Below, one piece after another: positions 1-7,158 of a stretch of 32,252 bases of DNA. The position numbers and the translations under genes are program-made. Every line of letters begins with the position of its first letter. The first letter of the stretch is position 1. Source of the DNA: Streptomyces plumbidurans. Its GTDB lineage: Bacteria > Actinomycetota > Actinomycetes > Streptomycetales > Streptomycetaceae. The notes below the pieces were generated by a model. That model made no database searches and was not told the origin of the DNA. It saw only the letters and a list, made by a program, of their open reading frames with translations. The stretch covers positions 1 to 32,252 of the forward strand of contig NZ_JAFJSY010000081.1 in assembly GCF_019857225.1 (NCBI RefSeq), written 5' to 3'.

Positions 1-170
1 GAGCCCGGCCCCGGCGGCGCGGGCGCGGGCGAGGGCGCGGGCGGTGCCGGGGGTGGGGGCTCCGCCCAGGCCCAGGGCACGAAGGCCGCCGACATCAGCA
101 TCAGCATCAGCAGCCCCAGCAACCCGGGCAGCACCGCCCGGGACATCCGCACGCATCGGTTGGTTCGCAT
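1..170 (-). CDS. Secreted protein, N-terminal part (possibly M23 peptidase)
   Basis: Only the first 56 codons are in the window, and the gene runs off the left edge. From the ATG at 170 the translation begins MRTNRCVRMSRAVLPG, followed by a Leu/Met-rich hydrophobic core (about residues 13-33) and a likely signal peptidase site near AWA at residues 35-37. A run of Ala-Pro-Pro repeats (about residues 39-55) then looks like a low-complexity linker of an exported protein. An alternative in-frame ATG lies at 146. The gene diverges from rpsB. In Streptomyces the gene opposite rpsB is often a secreted M23-type peptidase; that assignment is inference from gene order, because no catalytic domain is visible here. 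Confidence 0.65.
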   Translation of the reverse strand, partial: MRTNRCVRMSRAVLPGLLGLLMLMLMSAAFVPWAWAEPPPPAPPAPSPAPAPPGPG

Positions 171-267
171 GCCGCAACCGTCCCGCACCAGCCGTGATCA
201 TGGCCGGGATCTGTGGACCACTGCCCGGTTGTGGACAGCGGCGTCACCCGCTGCCTCGTGGGTCCCG

Positions 268-273
268 TACACT
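268..273 (+). promoter_or_regulatory. Possible -10 element of the rpsB promoter
   Basis: TACACT at 268-273 fits the TAnnnT form of a HrdB-type -10 element and lies about 170 bases upstream of rpsB. No convincing -35 hexamer is found 16-18 bases upstream. It would place the hairpin at 316-344 inside the rpsB leader. This is weak evidence, offered as the best candidate in the 171-442 intergenic region. Confidence 0.3.
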
Positions 274-315
274 TCCTTTGGCGATCCGGGTCACCGGGTC
301 GACTTCGCACGCCCC

Positions 316-344
316 GACACCACACCTCGTGAGAGGTCGGTGTC
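316..344 (+). promoter_or_regulatory. Leader hairpin upstream of rpsB
   Basis: GACACC (316-321) pairs with GGTGTC (339-344) and ACCTC (324-328) pairs with GAGGT (333-337), closing a GTGA loop (329-332), which is a GNRA tetraloop in RNA. A small asymmetric internal loop (two bases on the left, one on the right) separates the two helices, giving 11 base pairs. It lies about 100 bases upstream of the rpsB start, where ribosomal protein leaders often carry autoregulatory structures. The function is inferred only. Confidence 0.5.
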
Positions 345-442
345 AGCGCCCCTCGGTCCTTCGTGGCACGGCGCATGCGGGCGTCAGGCGCGAGTGCTGA
401 TCCGGCACCCGCGGCACAACCGAGAAACCAAGGAGAACGGCC

Positions 443-1384
443 ATGGCCGTCGTCACGATGCGGGAGCTGCTGGAGAGCGGCGTCCACTTCGGTCACCAGA
501 CCCGTCGCTGGAACCCGAAGATGAAGCGCTTCATCTTCACCGAGCGCAACGGCATCTACATCATCGACCTGCTCCAGTCGCTGTCGTACATCGACCGCGC
601 CTACGAGTTCGTCAAGGAGACCGTCGCCCACGGCGGCACGGTCATGTTCGTCGGCACGAAGAAGCAGGCGCAGGAGGCCATCGCCGAGCAGGCCACCCGC
701 GTCGGCATGCCCTACGTCAACCAGCGCTGGCTGGGCGGCATGCTCACCAACTTCTCGACCGTCTACAAGCGTCTGCAGCGCCTCAAGGAGCTCGAGCAGA
801 TCGACTTCGAGGACGTCGCCGCGTCCGGTCTGACCAAGAAGGAGCTTCTCGTGCTCTCGCGCGAGAAGGCCAAGCTGGAGAAGACCCTCGGCGGTATCCG
901 CGAGATGTCCAAGGTTCCCAGCGCCGTCTGGGTCGTGGACACCAAGAAGGAGCACATCGCAGTCGGTGAGGCCCGGAAGCTCAACATCCCGGTCGTCGCG
1001 ATCCTCGACACCAACTGCGACCCCGACGAGGTCGACTACAAGATCCCGGGCAACGACGACGCGATCCGCTCCGTCACCCTGCTCACCCGTGTGATCGCCG
1101 ACGCGGTCGCCGAGGGGCTCATCGCCCGCTCCGGTGTCGCCACCGAGGGCAAGGGCGAGAAGGCCGCGGGCGAGCCGCTCGCCGAGTGGGAGCGCGACCT
1201 GCTCGAGGGCGAGAAGAAGGCGGACTCCGACCAGGCCGCCGAGAAGCCCGCCGAGGCCGCCGCCGAGAAGCCGGCCGAGACCCCCGAGGCCGAGGCCCCG
1301 GCCACCGAGGCTCCGGCCACCGAGGCTCCGGCTGCGGAGGCCCCCGCGGCCGAGGCTCCGGCCGCGGACGCCGAGCAGGCCTGA
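443..1384 (+). CDS. rpsB: 30S ribosomal protein S2
   Basis: This is a structural protein of the small ribosomal subunit. The 313-residue product begins MAVVTMRELLESGVHFGHQT and contains the typical S2 segments GVHFGHQTRRWNPKM, the NQRWLGGMLTNF region and VAILDTNCDPDEVDYKIPGNDDAIRS. After about residue 250 it carries an Ala/Glu/Pro-rich tail with repeated APATEAPA-like units. The tail is longer than in E. coli S2 (241 residues) and is common in actinobacteria. The start is fixed by AAGGAGAA at 430-437, correctly spaced from the ATG. It is the first gene of the rpsB-tsf-pyrH-frr-cdsA cluster, and a strong stem-loop separates it from tsf. Confidence 0.99.
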   Translation: MAVVTMRELLESGVHFGHQTRRWNPKMKRFIFTERNGIYIIDLLQSLSYIDRAYEFVKETVAHGGTVMFVGTKKQAQEAIAEQATRVGMPYVNQRWLGGMLTNFSTVYKRLQRLKELEQIDFEDVAASGLTKKELLVLSREKAKLEKTLGGIREMSKVPSAVWVVDTKKEHIAVGEARKLNIPVVAILDTNCDPDEVDYKIPGNDDAIRSVTLLTRVIADAVAEGLIARSGVATEGKGEKAAGEPLAEWERDLLEGEKKADSDQAAEKPAEAAAEKPAETPEAEAPATEAPATEAPAAEAPAAEAPAADAEQA

Positions 1385-1404
1385 CCCGTCAGCGTCCTGA
1401 AGTG

Positions 1405-1464
1405 ACGGCGGGAGCGGTACCGCAGCCATGCGCCCTTCGGCGCGGTGAAGTCCGCTCCCGCCGT
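1405..1464 (+). terminator. rpsB-tsf intergenic stem-loop (terminator or attenuator)
   Basis: A 13-base arm at 1405-1417 (ACGGCGGGAGCGG) is perfectly complementary to 1452-1464. The 34-base loop contains a smaller stem (ACCGC 1419-1423 with GCGGT 1442-1446). No U-tract follows. Placed between co-oriented rpsB and tsf, it probably lowers the number of transcripts reaching tsf, as an intergenic terminator or attenuator does in other bacteria. Its efficiency cannot be judged from sequence. Confidence 0.7.
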
Positions 1465-1564
1465 TCACCCGTAGGTCGGCGGAGCGTCAGCGGCCTCGAC
1501 CACATGGGGCCGCAGACCCCGTAGATCTTCGATCTTCCAGACTTCGAGAAAGACTCAAAGACTC

Positions 1565-2401
1565 ATGGCGAACTACACCGCCGCCGACGTCAAGAAGCTT
1601 CGTGAGCTCACCGGCGCCGGCATGATGGACTGCAAGAAGGCGCTGGACGAGGCCGACGGCAACGTCGAGAAGGCCGTCGAGGCGCTGCGTATCAAGGGCC
1701 AGAAGGGCGTCGCCAAGCGCGAGGGCCGCTCCGCCGAGAACGGCGCCGTGGTCTCGATCATCGCCGACGACAACTCCTCCGGCGTCCTCGTCGAGCTGAA
1801 GTGCGAGACGGACTTCGTCGCCAAGGGCGACAAGTTCCAGGCCGTCGCCACCGCGATCGCCGAGCACGTCGCCAAGACGGCCCCGGCCGACCTCGAGGCG
1901 CTGCTCGCCTCCGAGATCGAGGCCGGCAAGACCGTCCAGGCGTTCGTGGACGAGGCCAACGCCAACCTCGGCGAGAAGATCGTCCTGGACCGCTTCGCGC
2001 AGTACGGCGACGGTTTCGTGACCGCGTACATGCACCGCACGATGCCCGACCTGCCCCCGCAGATCGGTGTGCTCGTCGAGTTCGACAAGCCCAACGCCGA
2101 GGTCGCCAAGGGCGTCGCCCAGCACATCGCCGCCTTCGCGCCGAAGTACCTCTCCAAGGAGGACGTGCCGGCCGAGGTCGTCGAGTCCGAGCGCCGCGTC
2201 GCCGAGGAGACCACCCGCGCCGAGGGCAAGCCCGAGGCCGCCCTGCCGAAGATCGTCGAGGGTCGCCTCAACGGCTTCTTCAAGGACGCCACGCTGCTCG
2301 GCCAGCCGTACGCGCTCGACAACAAGAAGTCGGTCCAGAAGGTTCTGGACGAGGCCGGTGTCACCCTGAAGCGCTTCACGCGTATCAAGGTCGGCATCTG
2401 A
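1565..2401 (+). CDS. tsf: Translation elongation factor Ts
   Basis: EF-Ts catalyses GDP release from EF-Tu in the cytoplasm. The 278-residue product starts MANYTAADVKKLRELTGAGM, which is the UBA-like N-terminal domain with the MMDCKKAL motif at about residues 20-27. The EF-Tu contact motif TDFVAK follows at about residues 82-87, inside the CETDFVAKGDKF segment. The length is usual for actinobacteria. The gene lies 180 bases downstream of rpsB, beyond the stem-loop at 1405-1464, and shares its strand and likely its promoter. Confidence 0.99.
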   Translation: MANYTAADVKKLRELTGAGMMDCKKALDEADGNVEKAVEALRIKGQKGVAKREGRSAENGAVVSIIADDNSSGVLVELKCETDFVAKGDKFQAVATAIAEHVAKTAPADLEALLASEIEAGKTVQAFVDEANANLGEKIVLDRFAQYGDGFVTAYMHRTMPDLPPQIGVLVEFDKPNAEVAKGVAQHIAAFAPKYLSKEDVPAEVVESERRVAEETTRAEGKPEAALPKIVEGRLNGFFKDATLLGQPYALDNKKSVQKVLDEAGVTLKRFTRIKVGI

Positions 2402-2458
2402 GTCCGTGCCGCGAGCGGCGCGTCGGCCCGATAGGGTCGGCAGCAGTCGTCCGGTACG

Positions 2459-2480
2459 CCGTCACGCGCGCGCGTGACGG
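2459..2480. repeat. 22-bp perfect palindrome between tsf and pyrH
   Basis: Eleven bases (CCGTCACGCGC) are followed immediately by their exact reverse complement, with an alternating CGCGCGCG centre. It lies about 60 bases after the tsf stop and 109 bases before the pyrH ATG. As RNA the ideal hairpin has no loop, so a few central bases must open. It could be a terminator core or a protein-binding site, and the sequence does not decide between them. Confidence 0.6.
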
Positions 2481-2588
2481 GCGACAGCAGATCTGACGAG
2501 GAGGCCATTGCCGAGCAAGGGTTGCGACCACACCCCACCGGCAGTGGCCTTCTTCGTATGTGCACCACATGAAAGAGGCGGGAACTCG

Positions 2589-3347
2589 ATGACCACGAAG
2601 GCCCAGAAGAGCGACGACGGCAAAGTGTCCGGTCGGTTTCTGCTGAAGCTGTCCGGTGAGGCCTTCTCCGGCGGCGGGGGCCTGGGTGTGGACCCCGATG
2701 TGGTGCACAAGATCGCCCACGAGATCGCGGCGGTCGTGCGCGACGGGGCGCAGATCGCGGTCGTCATCGGCGGCGGCAACTTCTTCCGCGGCGCGGAGCT
2801 GCAGCAGCGCGGCATGGACCGGGCCCGCTCGGACTACATGGGCATGCTCGGCACCGTGATGAACTGCCTCGCCCTCCAGGACTTCCTGGAGAAGGAGGGC
2901 ATCCAGTCCCGGGTGCAGACCGCCATCACCATGGGCCAGGTCGCCGAGCCCTACATCCCGCTGCGCGCCGTGCGTCACCTGGAGAAGGGCCGCGTGGTCA
3001 TCTTCGGCGCGGGCATGGGCATGCCGTACTTCTCCACCGACACCACCGCCGCGCAGCGCGCCCTGGAGATCGACGCCGAGGCGCTGCTGATGGGCAAGAA
3101 CGGCGTGGACGGGGTCTACGACGCCGACCCCAAGCGCAACCCGGACGCGGTCAAGTTCGACGCCCTCGGCTACGGCGAGGTCATCACCCGCGACCTCAAG
3201 GTCGCCGACGCCACCGCCGTCACGCTGTGCCGCGACAACAAGCTCCCCATCCTCGTCTTCGAGCTTCTGACGGAGGGCAATATCGCCCGTGCCGTCAATG
3301 GTGAGAAGATCGGCACGCTTGTGGGTGAGCAGGGCAGCCGGGACTGA
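2589..3347 (+). CDS. pyrH: Uridylate kinase (UMP kinase)
   Basis: PyrH phosphorylates UMP to UDP with ATP in pyrimidine nucleotide synthesis and belongs to the amino-acid kinase fold. The 252-residue product has the N-terminal nucleotide-binding segment GRFLLKLSGEAF (about residues 15-26), the glycine-rich VVIGGGNFFRG motif, the MGMLGTVMN segment, and the GKNGVDGVYDADP loop typical of bacterial UMP kinases. I chose the ATG at 2589, preceded by GAGGCGGGAA. A longer reading from a TTG at 2508 would add 27 residues unlike the family. It is placed between tsf and frr, as in most bacteria. Confidence 0.98.
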   Translation: MTTKAQKSDDGKVSGRFLLKLSGEAFSGGGGLGVDPDVVHKIAHEIAAVVRDGAQIAVVIGGGNFFRGAELQQRGMDRARSDYMGMLGTVMNCLALQDFLEKEGIQSRVQTAITMGQVAEPYIPLRAVRHLEKGRVVIFGAGMGMPYFSTDTTAAQRALEIDAEALLMGKNGVDGVYDADPKRNPDAVKFDALGYGEVITRDLKVADATAVTLCRDNKLPILVFELLTEGNIARAVNGEKIGTLVGEQGSRD

Positions 3348-3489
3348 CAGGCAACACCGACGGACCCTGACCGGGGGATGGACAATGTCCCGCAGGTCGG
3401 GAACCGTGCAGGAAGAAGACGCGACGCAGCCGGCCGCCGCCCCCACAGGAACCGCAGCCGGGCCTACTCAAGACACGCAGGAGCAAGTG

Positions 3490-4047
3490 GTGATCGAAGA
3501 GACCCTCCTCGAGGCCGAGGAGAAGATGGAGAAGGCCGTCGTGGTCGCCAAGGAGGACTTCGCCGCGATCCGTACCGGTCGTGCGCACCCGGCGATGTTC
3601 AACAAGATCGTGGCCGACTACTACGGTGCGCCGACGCCGATCAACCAGCTGGCTTCGTTCTCCGTGCCGGAGCCGCGCATGGCGGTCGTGACCCCGTTCG
3701 ACAAGAGCGCGCTGCGCAACATCGAGCAGGCGATCCGCGACTCCGACCTGGGCGTCAACCCGAGCAACGACGGCAACATCATCCGAGTGGTGTTCCCGGA
3801 GCTCACCGAGGAGCGCCGCCGCGACTACATCAAGGTCGCCAAGGGCAAGGCCGAGGACGCGCGCGTGTCCATCCGCTCCGTGCGCCGCAAGGCCAAGGAC
3901 GCGATCGACAAGCTCATCAAGGACGGCGAGACGGGCGAGGACGAGGGCCGCCGTGCCGAGAAGGAACTCGACGACACCACGCACAAGTACGTTGCCCAGG
4001 TGGACGAGCTCCTGAAGCACAAGGAAGCGGAGCTGCTCGAGGTCTGA
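3490..4047 (+). CDS. frr: Ribosome recycling factor
   Basis: Frr splits post-termination ribosomes together with EF-G. From the GTG at 3490 the product has 185 residues, the normal family length. It begins MIEETLLEAEEKMEKAVVV and contains the conserved RTGRAHPAMF, NDGNIIRVVFPELTEERRRD and KKYVAQVDEL-like helices. AGGAG at 3479-3483 is well placed for this GTG. An in-frame ATG at 3385 would add 35 Pro/Thr/Gln-rich residues unlike Frr and is less likely. The stop codon overlaps the cdsA start by one base (TGATG), so translation of the two is probably coupled. Confidence 0.97.
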   Translation: MIEETLLEAEEKMEKAVVVAKEDFAAIRTGRAHPAMFNKIVADYYGAPTPINQLASFSVPEPRMAVVTPFDKSALRNIEQAIRDSDLGVNPSNDGNIIRVVFPELTEERRRDYIKVAKGKAEDARVSIRSVRRKAKDAIDKLIKDGETGEDEGRRAEKELDDTTHKYVAQVDELLKHKEAELLEV

Positions 4048-5183
4048 TGAACGAATCTTCCTGGGGAGCGCCGCCGCACACCGGACCGCAGGCCGGGTAC
4101 TGGGGACCGTCGGACCAGGGACCTGTCCAGGGGGCTGCCCCGGCGGGTCCCGCGTACGATGCGCCCAAGGCGCAGCAGACTCGCCCCATGCCCATCGTGC
4201 CCGAGGGACCCGCGTACGGCGGTGACCAGGATGACGACCGGGGGGCTGCTCGACTGAGCGGTCCCTTGTTCCGCGACGAGACGCCGCAGACGCCGCCCTT
4301 CGGGGCGGTGCAGCAGAATTCGGAGCCCATGTCCGACGCCCCGCAGCCGGCGCCCCCGCCGCAGAAGAAGAGCGCGGGGCGCGACCTGGGTGCGGCCATA
4401 GGAGTCGGCGTAGGACTCGGCGTGGTGATCATCGCGTCCCTGTTCGTCGTCAAGGCCGTCTTCGTCGGCGTGGTCGCCGTCGCCGTGGTCGTCGGCCTGT
4501 GGGAGCTGACCAGCCGGCTCCAGGAGCGCAAGGGCATCAAGGCACCGCTGGTCCCACTGGCGCTCGGTGGCGCCGCGATGGTGGTCGCGGGCTACGTCCG
4601 GGGCGCCGAGGGCGCCTGGGTCGCCATGGCGCTCACCGCGCTGGCCGTACTCGTCTGGCGCATGACGGAGCCGCCGGAGGGCTACCTCAAGGACGTGACG
4701 GCGGGCGTCTTCGCGGCGTTCTACGTCCCCTTCCTGGCCACGTTCGTGACGATGATGCTGGCGGCCGAGGACGGCCCCTGGCGGGTGCTGACCTTCCTGC
4801 TCCTGACGGTGGTCAGCGACACGGGCGCGTACGCCGTCGGCTGGCGCTTCGGCAAGCACAAGCTGGCGCCGCGCATCAGCCCCGGAAAGACCCGGGAGGG
4901 CCTGGTCGGAGCGGTCACGTTCGCGATGGCGGCGGGCGCGCTGTGCATGCAGTTCCTGATCGACGACGGTGTCTGGTGGCAGGGTCTGGTCCTCGGCCTC
5001 GCGGTCGCGGGCAGCGCCACGCTGGGCGATCTCGGCGAGTCGATGATCAAGCGGGACCTGGGCATCAAGGACATGGGCACGCTGCTGCCCGGGCACGGCG
5101 GCATCATGGACCGACTGGACTCACTGCTGCCGACGGCGCCGGTGGTGTGGCTGCTGCTGGTGCTGTTCGTGGGGTCCGGCTGA
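4047..5183 (+). CDS. cdsA: Phosphatidate cytidylyltransferase (CDP-diglyceride synthase)
   Basis: CdsA makes CDP-diacylglycerol from CTP and phosphatidic acid in the membrane, which is the entry to phospholipid head-group synthesis. The 378-residue product has a long Pro/Gly/Gln-rich hydrophilic N-terminus (about residues 1-112), then several hydrophobic segments from about residue 115. The family signature lies at about residues 332-358, reading SMIKRDLGIKDMG and then GHGGIMDRLD, with the conserved Lys, Asp and His-Gly-Gly. A final membrane segment ends the protein. The N-terminal extension is typical of Streptomyces. The start overlaps the frr stop, and a strong bidirectional hairpin follows the gene. 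Confidence 0.97.
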   Translation: MNESSWGAPPHTGPQAGYWGPSDQGPVQGAAPAGPAYDAPKAQQTRPMPIVPEGPAYGGDQDDDRGAARLSGPLFRDETPQTPPFGAVQQNSEPMSDAPQPAPPPQKKSAGRDLGAAIGVGVGLGVVIIASLFVVKAVFVGVVAVAVVVGLWELTSRLQERKGIKAPLVPLALGGAAMVVAGYVRGAEGAWVAMALTALAVLVWRMTEPPEGYLKDVTAGVFAAFYVPFLATFVTMMLAAEDGPWRVLTFLLLTVVSDTGAYAVGWRFGKHKLAPRISPGKTREGLVGAVTFAMAAGALCMQFLIDDGVWWQGLVLGLAVAGSATLGDLGESMIKRDLGIKDMGTLLPGHGGIMDRLDSLLPTAPVVWLLLVLFVGSG

Positions 5184-5214
5184 CGACGCCAGAGGCCATA
5201 CATCGCCGGACATG

Positions 5215-5244
5215 ACGAAGGCCCGCGCAATGGCGGGCCTTCGT
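5215..5244. terminator. Bidirectional terminator between convergent genes
   Basis: ACGAAGGCCCGC (5215-5226) pairs perfectly with 5233-5244 around a 6-base loop, giving 12 base pairs. It lies between the convergent cdsA (plus) and the DUF4352-like gene (minus), so it can serve both. Confidence 0.85.
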
Positions 5245-5262
5245 GGTTTCACCGACCGGGCG

Positions 5263-5886
5263 TCACTTCACGTCGGCGCGCAGTGAGTCGCCGAGCAGGC
5301 CGTCCGAGTAGGTCACGTACTTGGGGGTGAAGGTGCCCTTGCCCGTGACGGTGCCGGTGATGATCTCACCGGGTGCCAGGTCCACCGTGTCGATCTGCTC
5401 CTCATCGACGCCGAGTTCGGCGGTGTGCTTGGTGCCGTCGGTGTCGGTGACGGTGAAGTACAGGGGATTCACGTCGACCTTGTCGTCGCCGTTGTTCGTG
5501 ACGGTGACCAGGACGCTGGTGTAGTCCCGGTCCTGGGCCAGGATGCTCTTCGAGAAGCCGGTCCTCTTCGCCGTGACCTTGACCGGAGCCGGGGCGGGCT
5601 TCGGGTCTTCCTTCTTCTTCTCGTCGTCGGCGGCGGCCGGCTTGTCGTTCTTCGGCGCGGCCGCGGGCTTGTCGCTGGAGCTGCTCGAAGCGGAGTCGCT
5701 GTCTCCGCCTCCGGCGACGGCGGCGATGATGCCGATCAGGACGAACAGGGCGACGATGCCGAGGCACCCGAGACCGACGATCTTCCCGGTGCTGCGCTTC
5801 TTCGGCGGCTGGGGCTGCGGGAAGGGGGGCTGGCCGTAGGACTGCTGGCCGTAGGAGATCGCCGGGTCCGGCAGCCGGTTCGTCAG
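5263..5886 (-). CDS. DUF4352-like membrane-anchored extracellular protein, no canonical start
   Basis: The reading frame encodes a short Gly/Gln/Pro-rich cytoplasmic part with repeated SYGQQ/SYGQ. A single membrane segment follows (VGLGCLGIVALFVLIGIIAA, about residues 37-56 from the CTG), then a Ser/Ala/Lys/Pro-rich linker and a beta-rich domain with VLVTVTNNGDDKVDVNP, as in DUF4352 (Telomeric repeat-binding-factor-2-like) immunoprotective-type domains. The function is unknown. No ATG, GTG or TTG occurs between the upstream hydrolase stop and the membrane segment. The only coupled choice is a CTG at 5886 overlapping the hydrolase stop as CTGA. In-frame GTG codons further up lie inside the hydrolase gene. 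The gene may be 5'-truncated, use CTG, or carry a changed start (ATC precedes SYGQQ where relatives often have Met). Confidence 0.6.
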   Translation of the reverse strand: MTNRLPDPAISYGQQSYGQPPFPQPQPPKKRSTGKIVGLGCLGIVALFVLIGIIAAVAGGGDSDSASSSSSDKPAAAPKNDKPAAADDEKKKEDPKPAPAPVKVTAKRTGFSKSILAQDRDYTSVLVTVTNNGDDKVDVNPLYFTVTDTDGTKHTAELGVDEEQIDTVDLAPGEIITGTVTGKGTFTPKYVTYSDGLLGDSLRADVK

Positions 5887-6731
5887 GTGGCTGAGTGGTG
5901 GTTCATGAGCCAGTCCAGTGCGGCGGCGCCGCCGTTGAGGACGGAGATGTGCCCGGCGCCCGGATCGAACCGCAGCTCCGCGGTGGGGCAGTGACGCGCG
6001 AGCCACTGGCCGTGGGAGCCGGGCACGACGCGGTCCATGCCGCCGTGGAGCAGGAGCAGGGGGACCGCGATCCGTGCGGGGTCGAAGCCCCACGGTGAGA
6101 CGTAGGCCAGATCGTCGTCGATCAGCCCGCCGGGGCCCGCCTCCAGAGCCGGTCCGACGACGTCGCCGAACCAGGACCAGTCACCGGAGAGGGCGGCATG
6201 ATCCTCGGCGGTGAACATTTCCGGGTCGTACTCGGCGGACGCCTCGTACGCCTCCTTCGCCGCACGCCCCCGCAGCGCGGCACGCAGGGACGCGGCGCCG
6301 GAGTCCGACATCCCCGCGAACCAGTCGAGCCCCTCGGCCCCGAACGGCGCCATACCCGACACGCTCACCACGGCCGACACGCGATCGCCCAGCAGAGCCG
6401 CGCAGGCCAGGGCGTGCGGGCCGCCGCCGGAGTGGCCCATGACCGTGAACCGCCGGATGCCCAAGGAGTCAACGACAGCCGCCACATCACCCGCCGCCGA
6501 CGCGATGTCCCGCCCCGGACGGAACGTGGACCCGCCGTACCCCGGCCTGTCGTACGACACCCACCGCACCCCGAGCCGCTCGCCGGCCGCGAACAGCGGC
6601 TCCGGGGGAGCCCCGATGTTCGGCGTCCCGTGATGCCAGAACACCACGGGACGCCCGTCGCCGCCTTCCTCCCCGGTGTCGTAGACGTGCAGCCTCCGCC
6701 CGTCCCCCAACTCCAGCTCGGTCTCCTTCAT
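5883..6731 (-). CDS. Alpha/beta hydrolase
   Basis: This is a predicted cytoplasmic serine hydrolase of unknown substrate, 282 residues long. Visible elements are the HHGTP oxyanion segment (about residues 33-37), the nucleophile elbow GHSGGG with Ser101, an acidic residue in GGMDRVVP (Asp233) and the catalytic His in GAGHIS (His261). These form a complete triad. It has no signal peptide. The start at 6731 has GGGAGG upstream at good spacing. The stop overlaps the possible CTG start of the downstream DUF4352-like gene, so the two are probably cotranscribed. The substrate could be an ester, lactone or epoxide; the sequence does not say. Confidence 0.9.
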   Translation of the reverse strand: MKETELELGDGRRLHVYDTGEEGGDGRPVVFWHHGTPNIGAPPEPLFAAGERLGVRWVSYDRPGYGGSTFRPGRDIASAAGDVAAVVDSLGIRRFTVMGHSGGGPHALACAALLGDRVSAVVSVSGMAPFGAEGLDWFAGMSDSGAASLRAALRGRAAKEAYEASAEYDPEMFTAEDHAALSGDWSWFGDVVGPALEAGPGGLIDDDLAYVSPWGFDPARIAVPLLLLHGGMDRVVPGSHGQWLARHCPTAELRFDPGAGHISVLNGGAAALDWLMNHHSAT

Positions 6732-6783
6732 CTGGCCTCCCGGTGACGTGGACTGGCAACCGACTCTTCTGCGGCGGCAGGTC

Positions 6784-6987
6784 TCAGTTCCACAGCAGGT
6801 CGACCACGGTACGGAGCCTGCCGCGCCGGGCAACTGTCCGAACATCAGGTCCCTGAACCGCGCGCGGCCACAACCAGGCATGCCGGCGGCTTCTTCCTGC
6901 GATGCCGCCACTGCACACAGCCGCTACCGCGCCGACCACCGGCACACACAGGATCATCGCCAGCACCGGCAGAATGCCGCCCTCCAC
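6784..6987 (-). CDS. Possible small membrane protein (67 residues)
   Basis: An open frame from a GTG at 6987 encodes a start-proximal hydrophobic stretch (GILPVLAMILCVPVVGAV and onward, about residues 4-29), followed by an Arg-rich, probably cytoplasmic tail. The first 30 codons have the high G+C third positions of real genes here, and the tail less so. No good ribosome-binding site is seen and no family is recognised. It would lie just upstream of the hydrolase, on the same strand. It may be only a chance frame in the 427-base gap between the hydrolase and rlmN. Confidence 0.3.
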   Translation of the reverse strand: MEGGILPVLAMILCVPVVGAVAAVCSGGIAGRSRRHAWLWPRAVQGPDVRTVARRGRLRTVVDLLWN

Positions 6988-7158
6988 GCCCACGTCGCGT
7001 CGCACCCTACGTCCGCGGGCGCGAGCCTTCGTAGTGGTGAAGCCCAGCCCCCTCCAAGCGGCCCCCCGCCGCCCGGCGACGCATGACCACCGCCCACCAC
7101 ACGTGCCCCAGCTCACAGTCCCAGCCCACCCCACTCGATCTGCGACACTGGTACAGCC
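6988..7158. other. Remainder of the hydrolase-rlmN intergenic region
   Basis: Apart from the possible small gene at 6784-6987, nothing convincing was seen in the 427 bases between the hydrolase and rlmN. It must hold the rlmN promoter, but no clear -35/-10 pair or strong Shine-Dalgarno sequence stands out before the rlmN ATG. Confidence 0.4.

Noticed and set aside
107..1468. Long minus-strand open frame opposite rpsB
   Set aside because: It is a mirror of rpsB codons: Leu/Gly/Val-rich with no recognisable domain, and it conflicts with a certain gene.
3385..3489. Longer N-terminus for Frr from the ATG at 3385
   Set aside because: It adds 35 residues unlike Frr; the GTG at 3490 with AGGAG gives the standard 185 residues.
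3378..4046. In-frame extension upstream of cdsA, within the frr region
   Set aside because: It overlaps frr completely, and its Arg/Gly-rich translation is a shadow. The ATG at 4047 overlapping the frr stop is the natural start.
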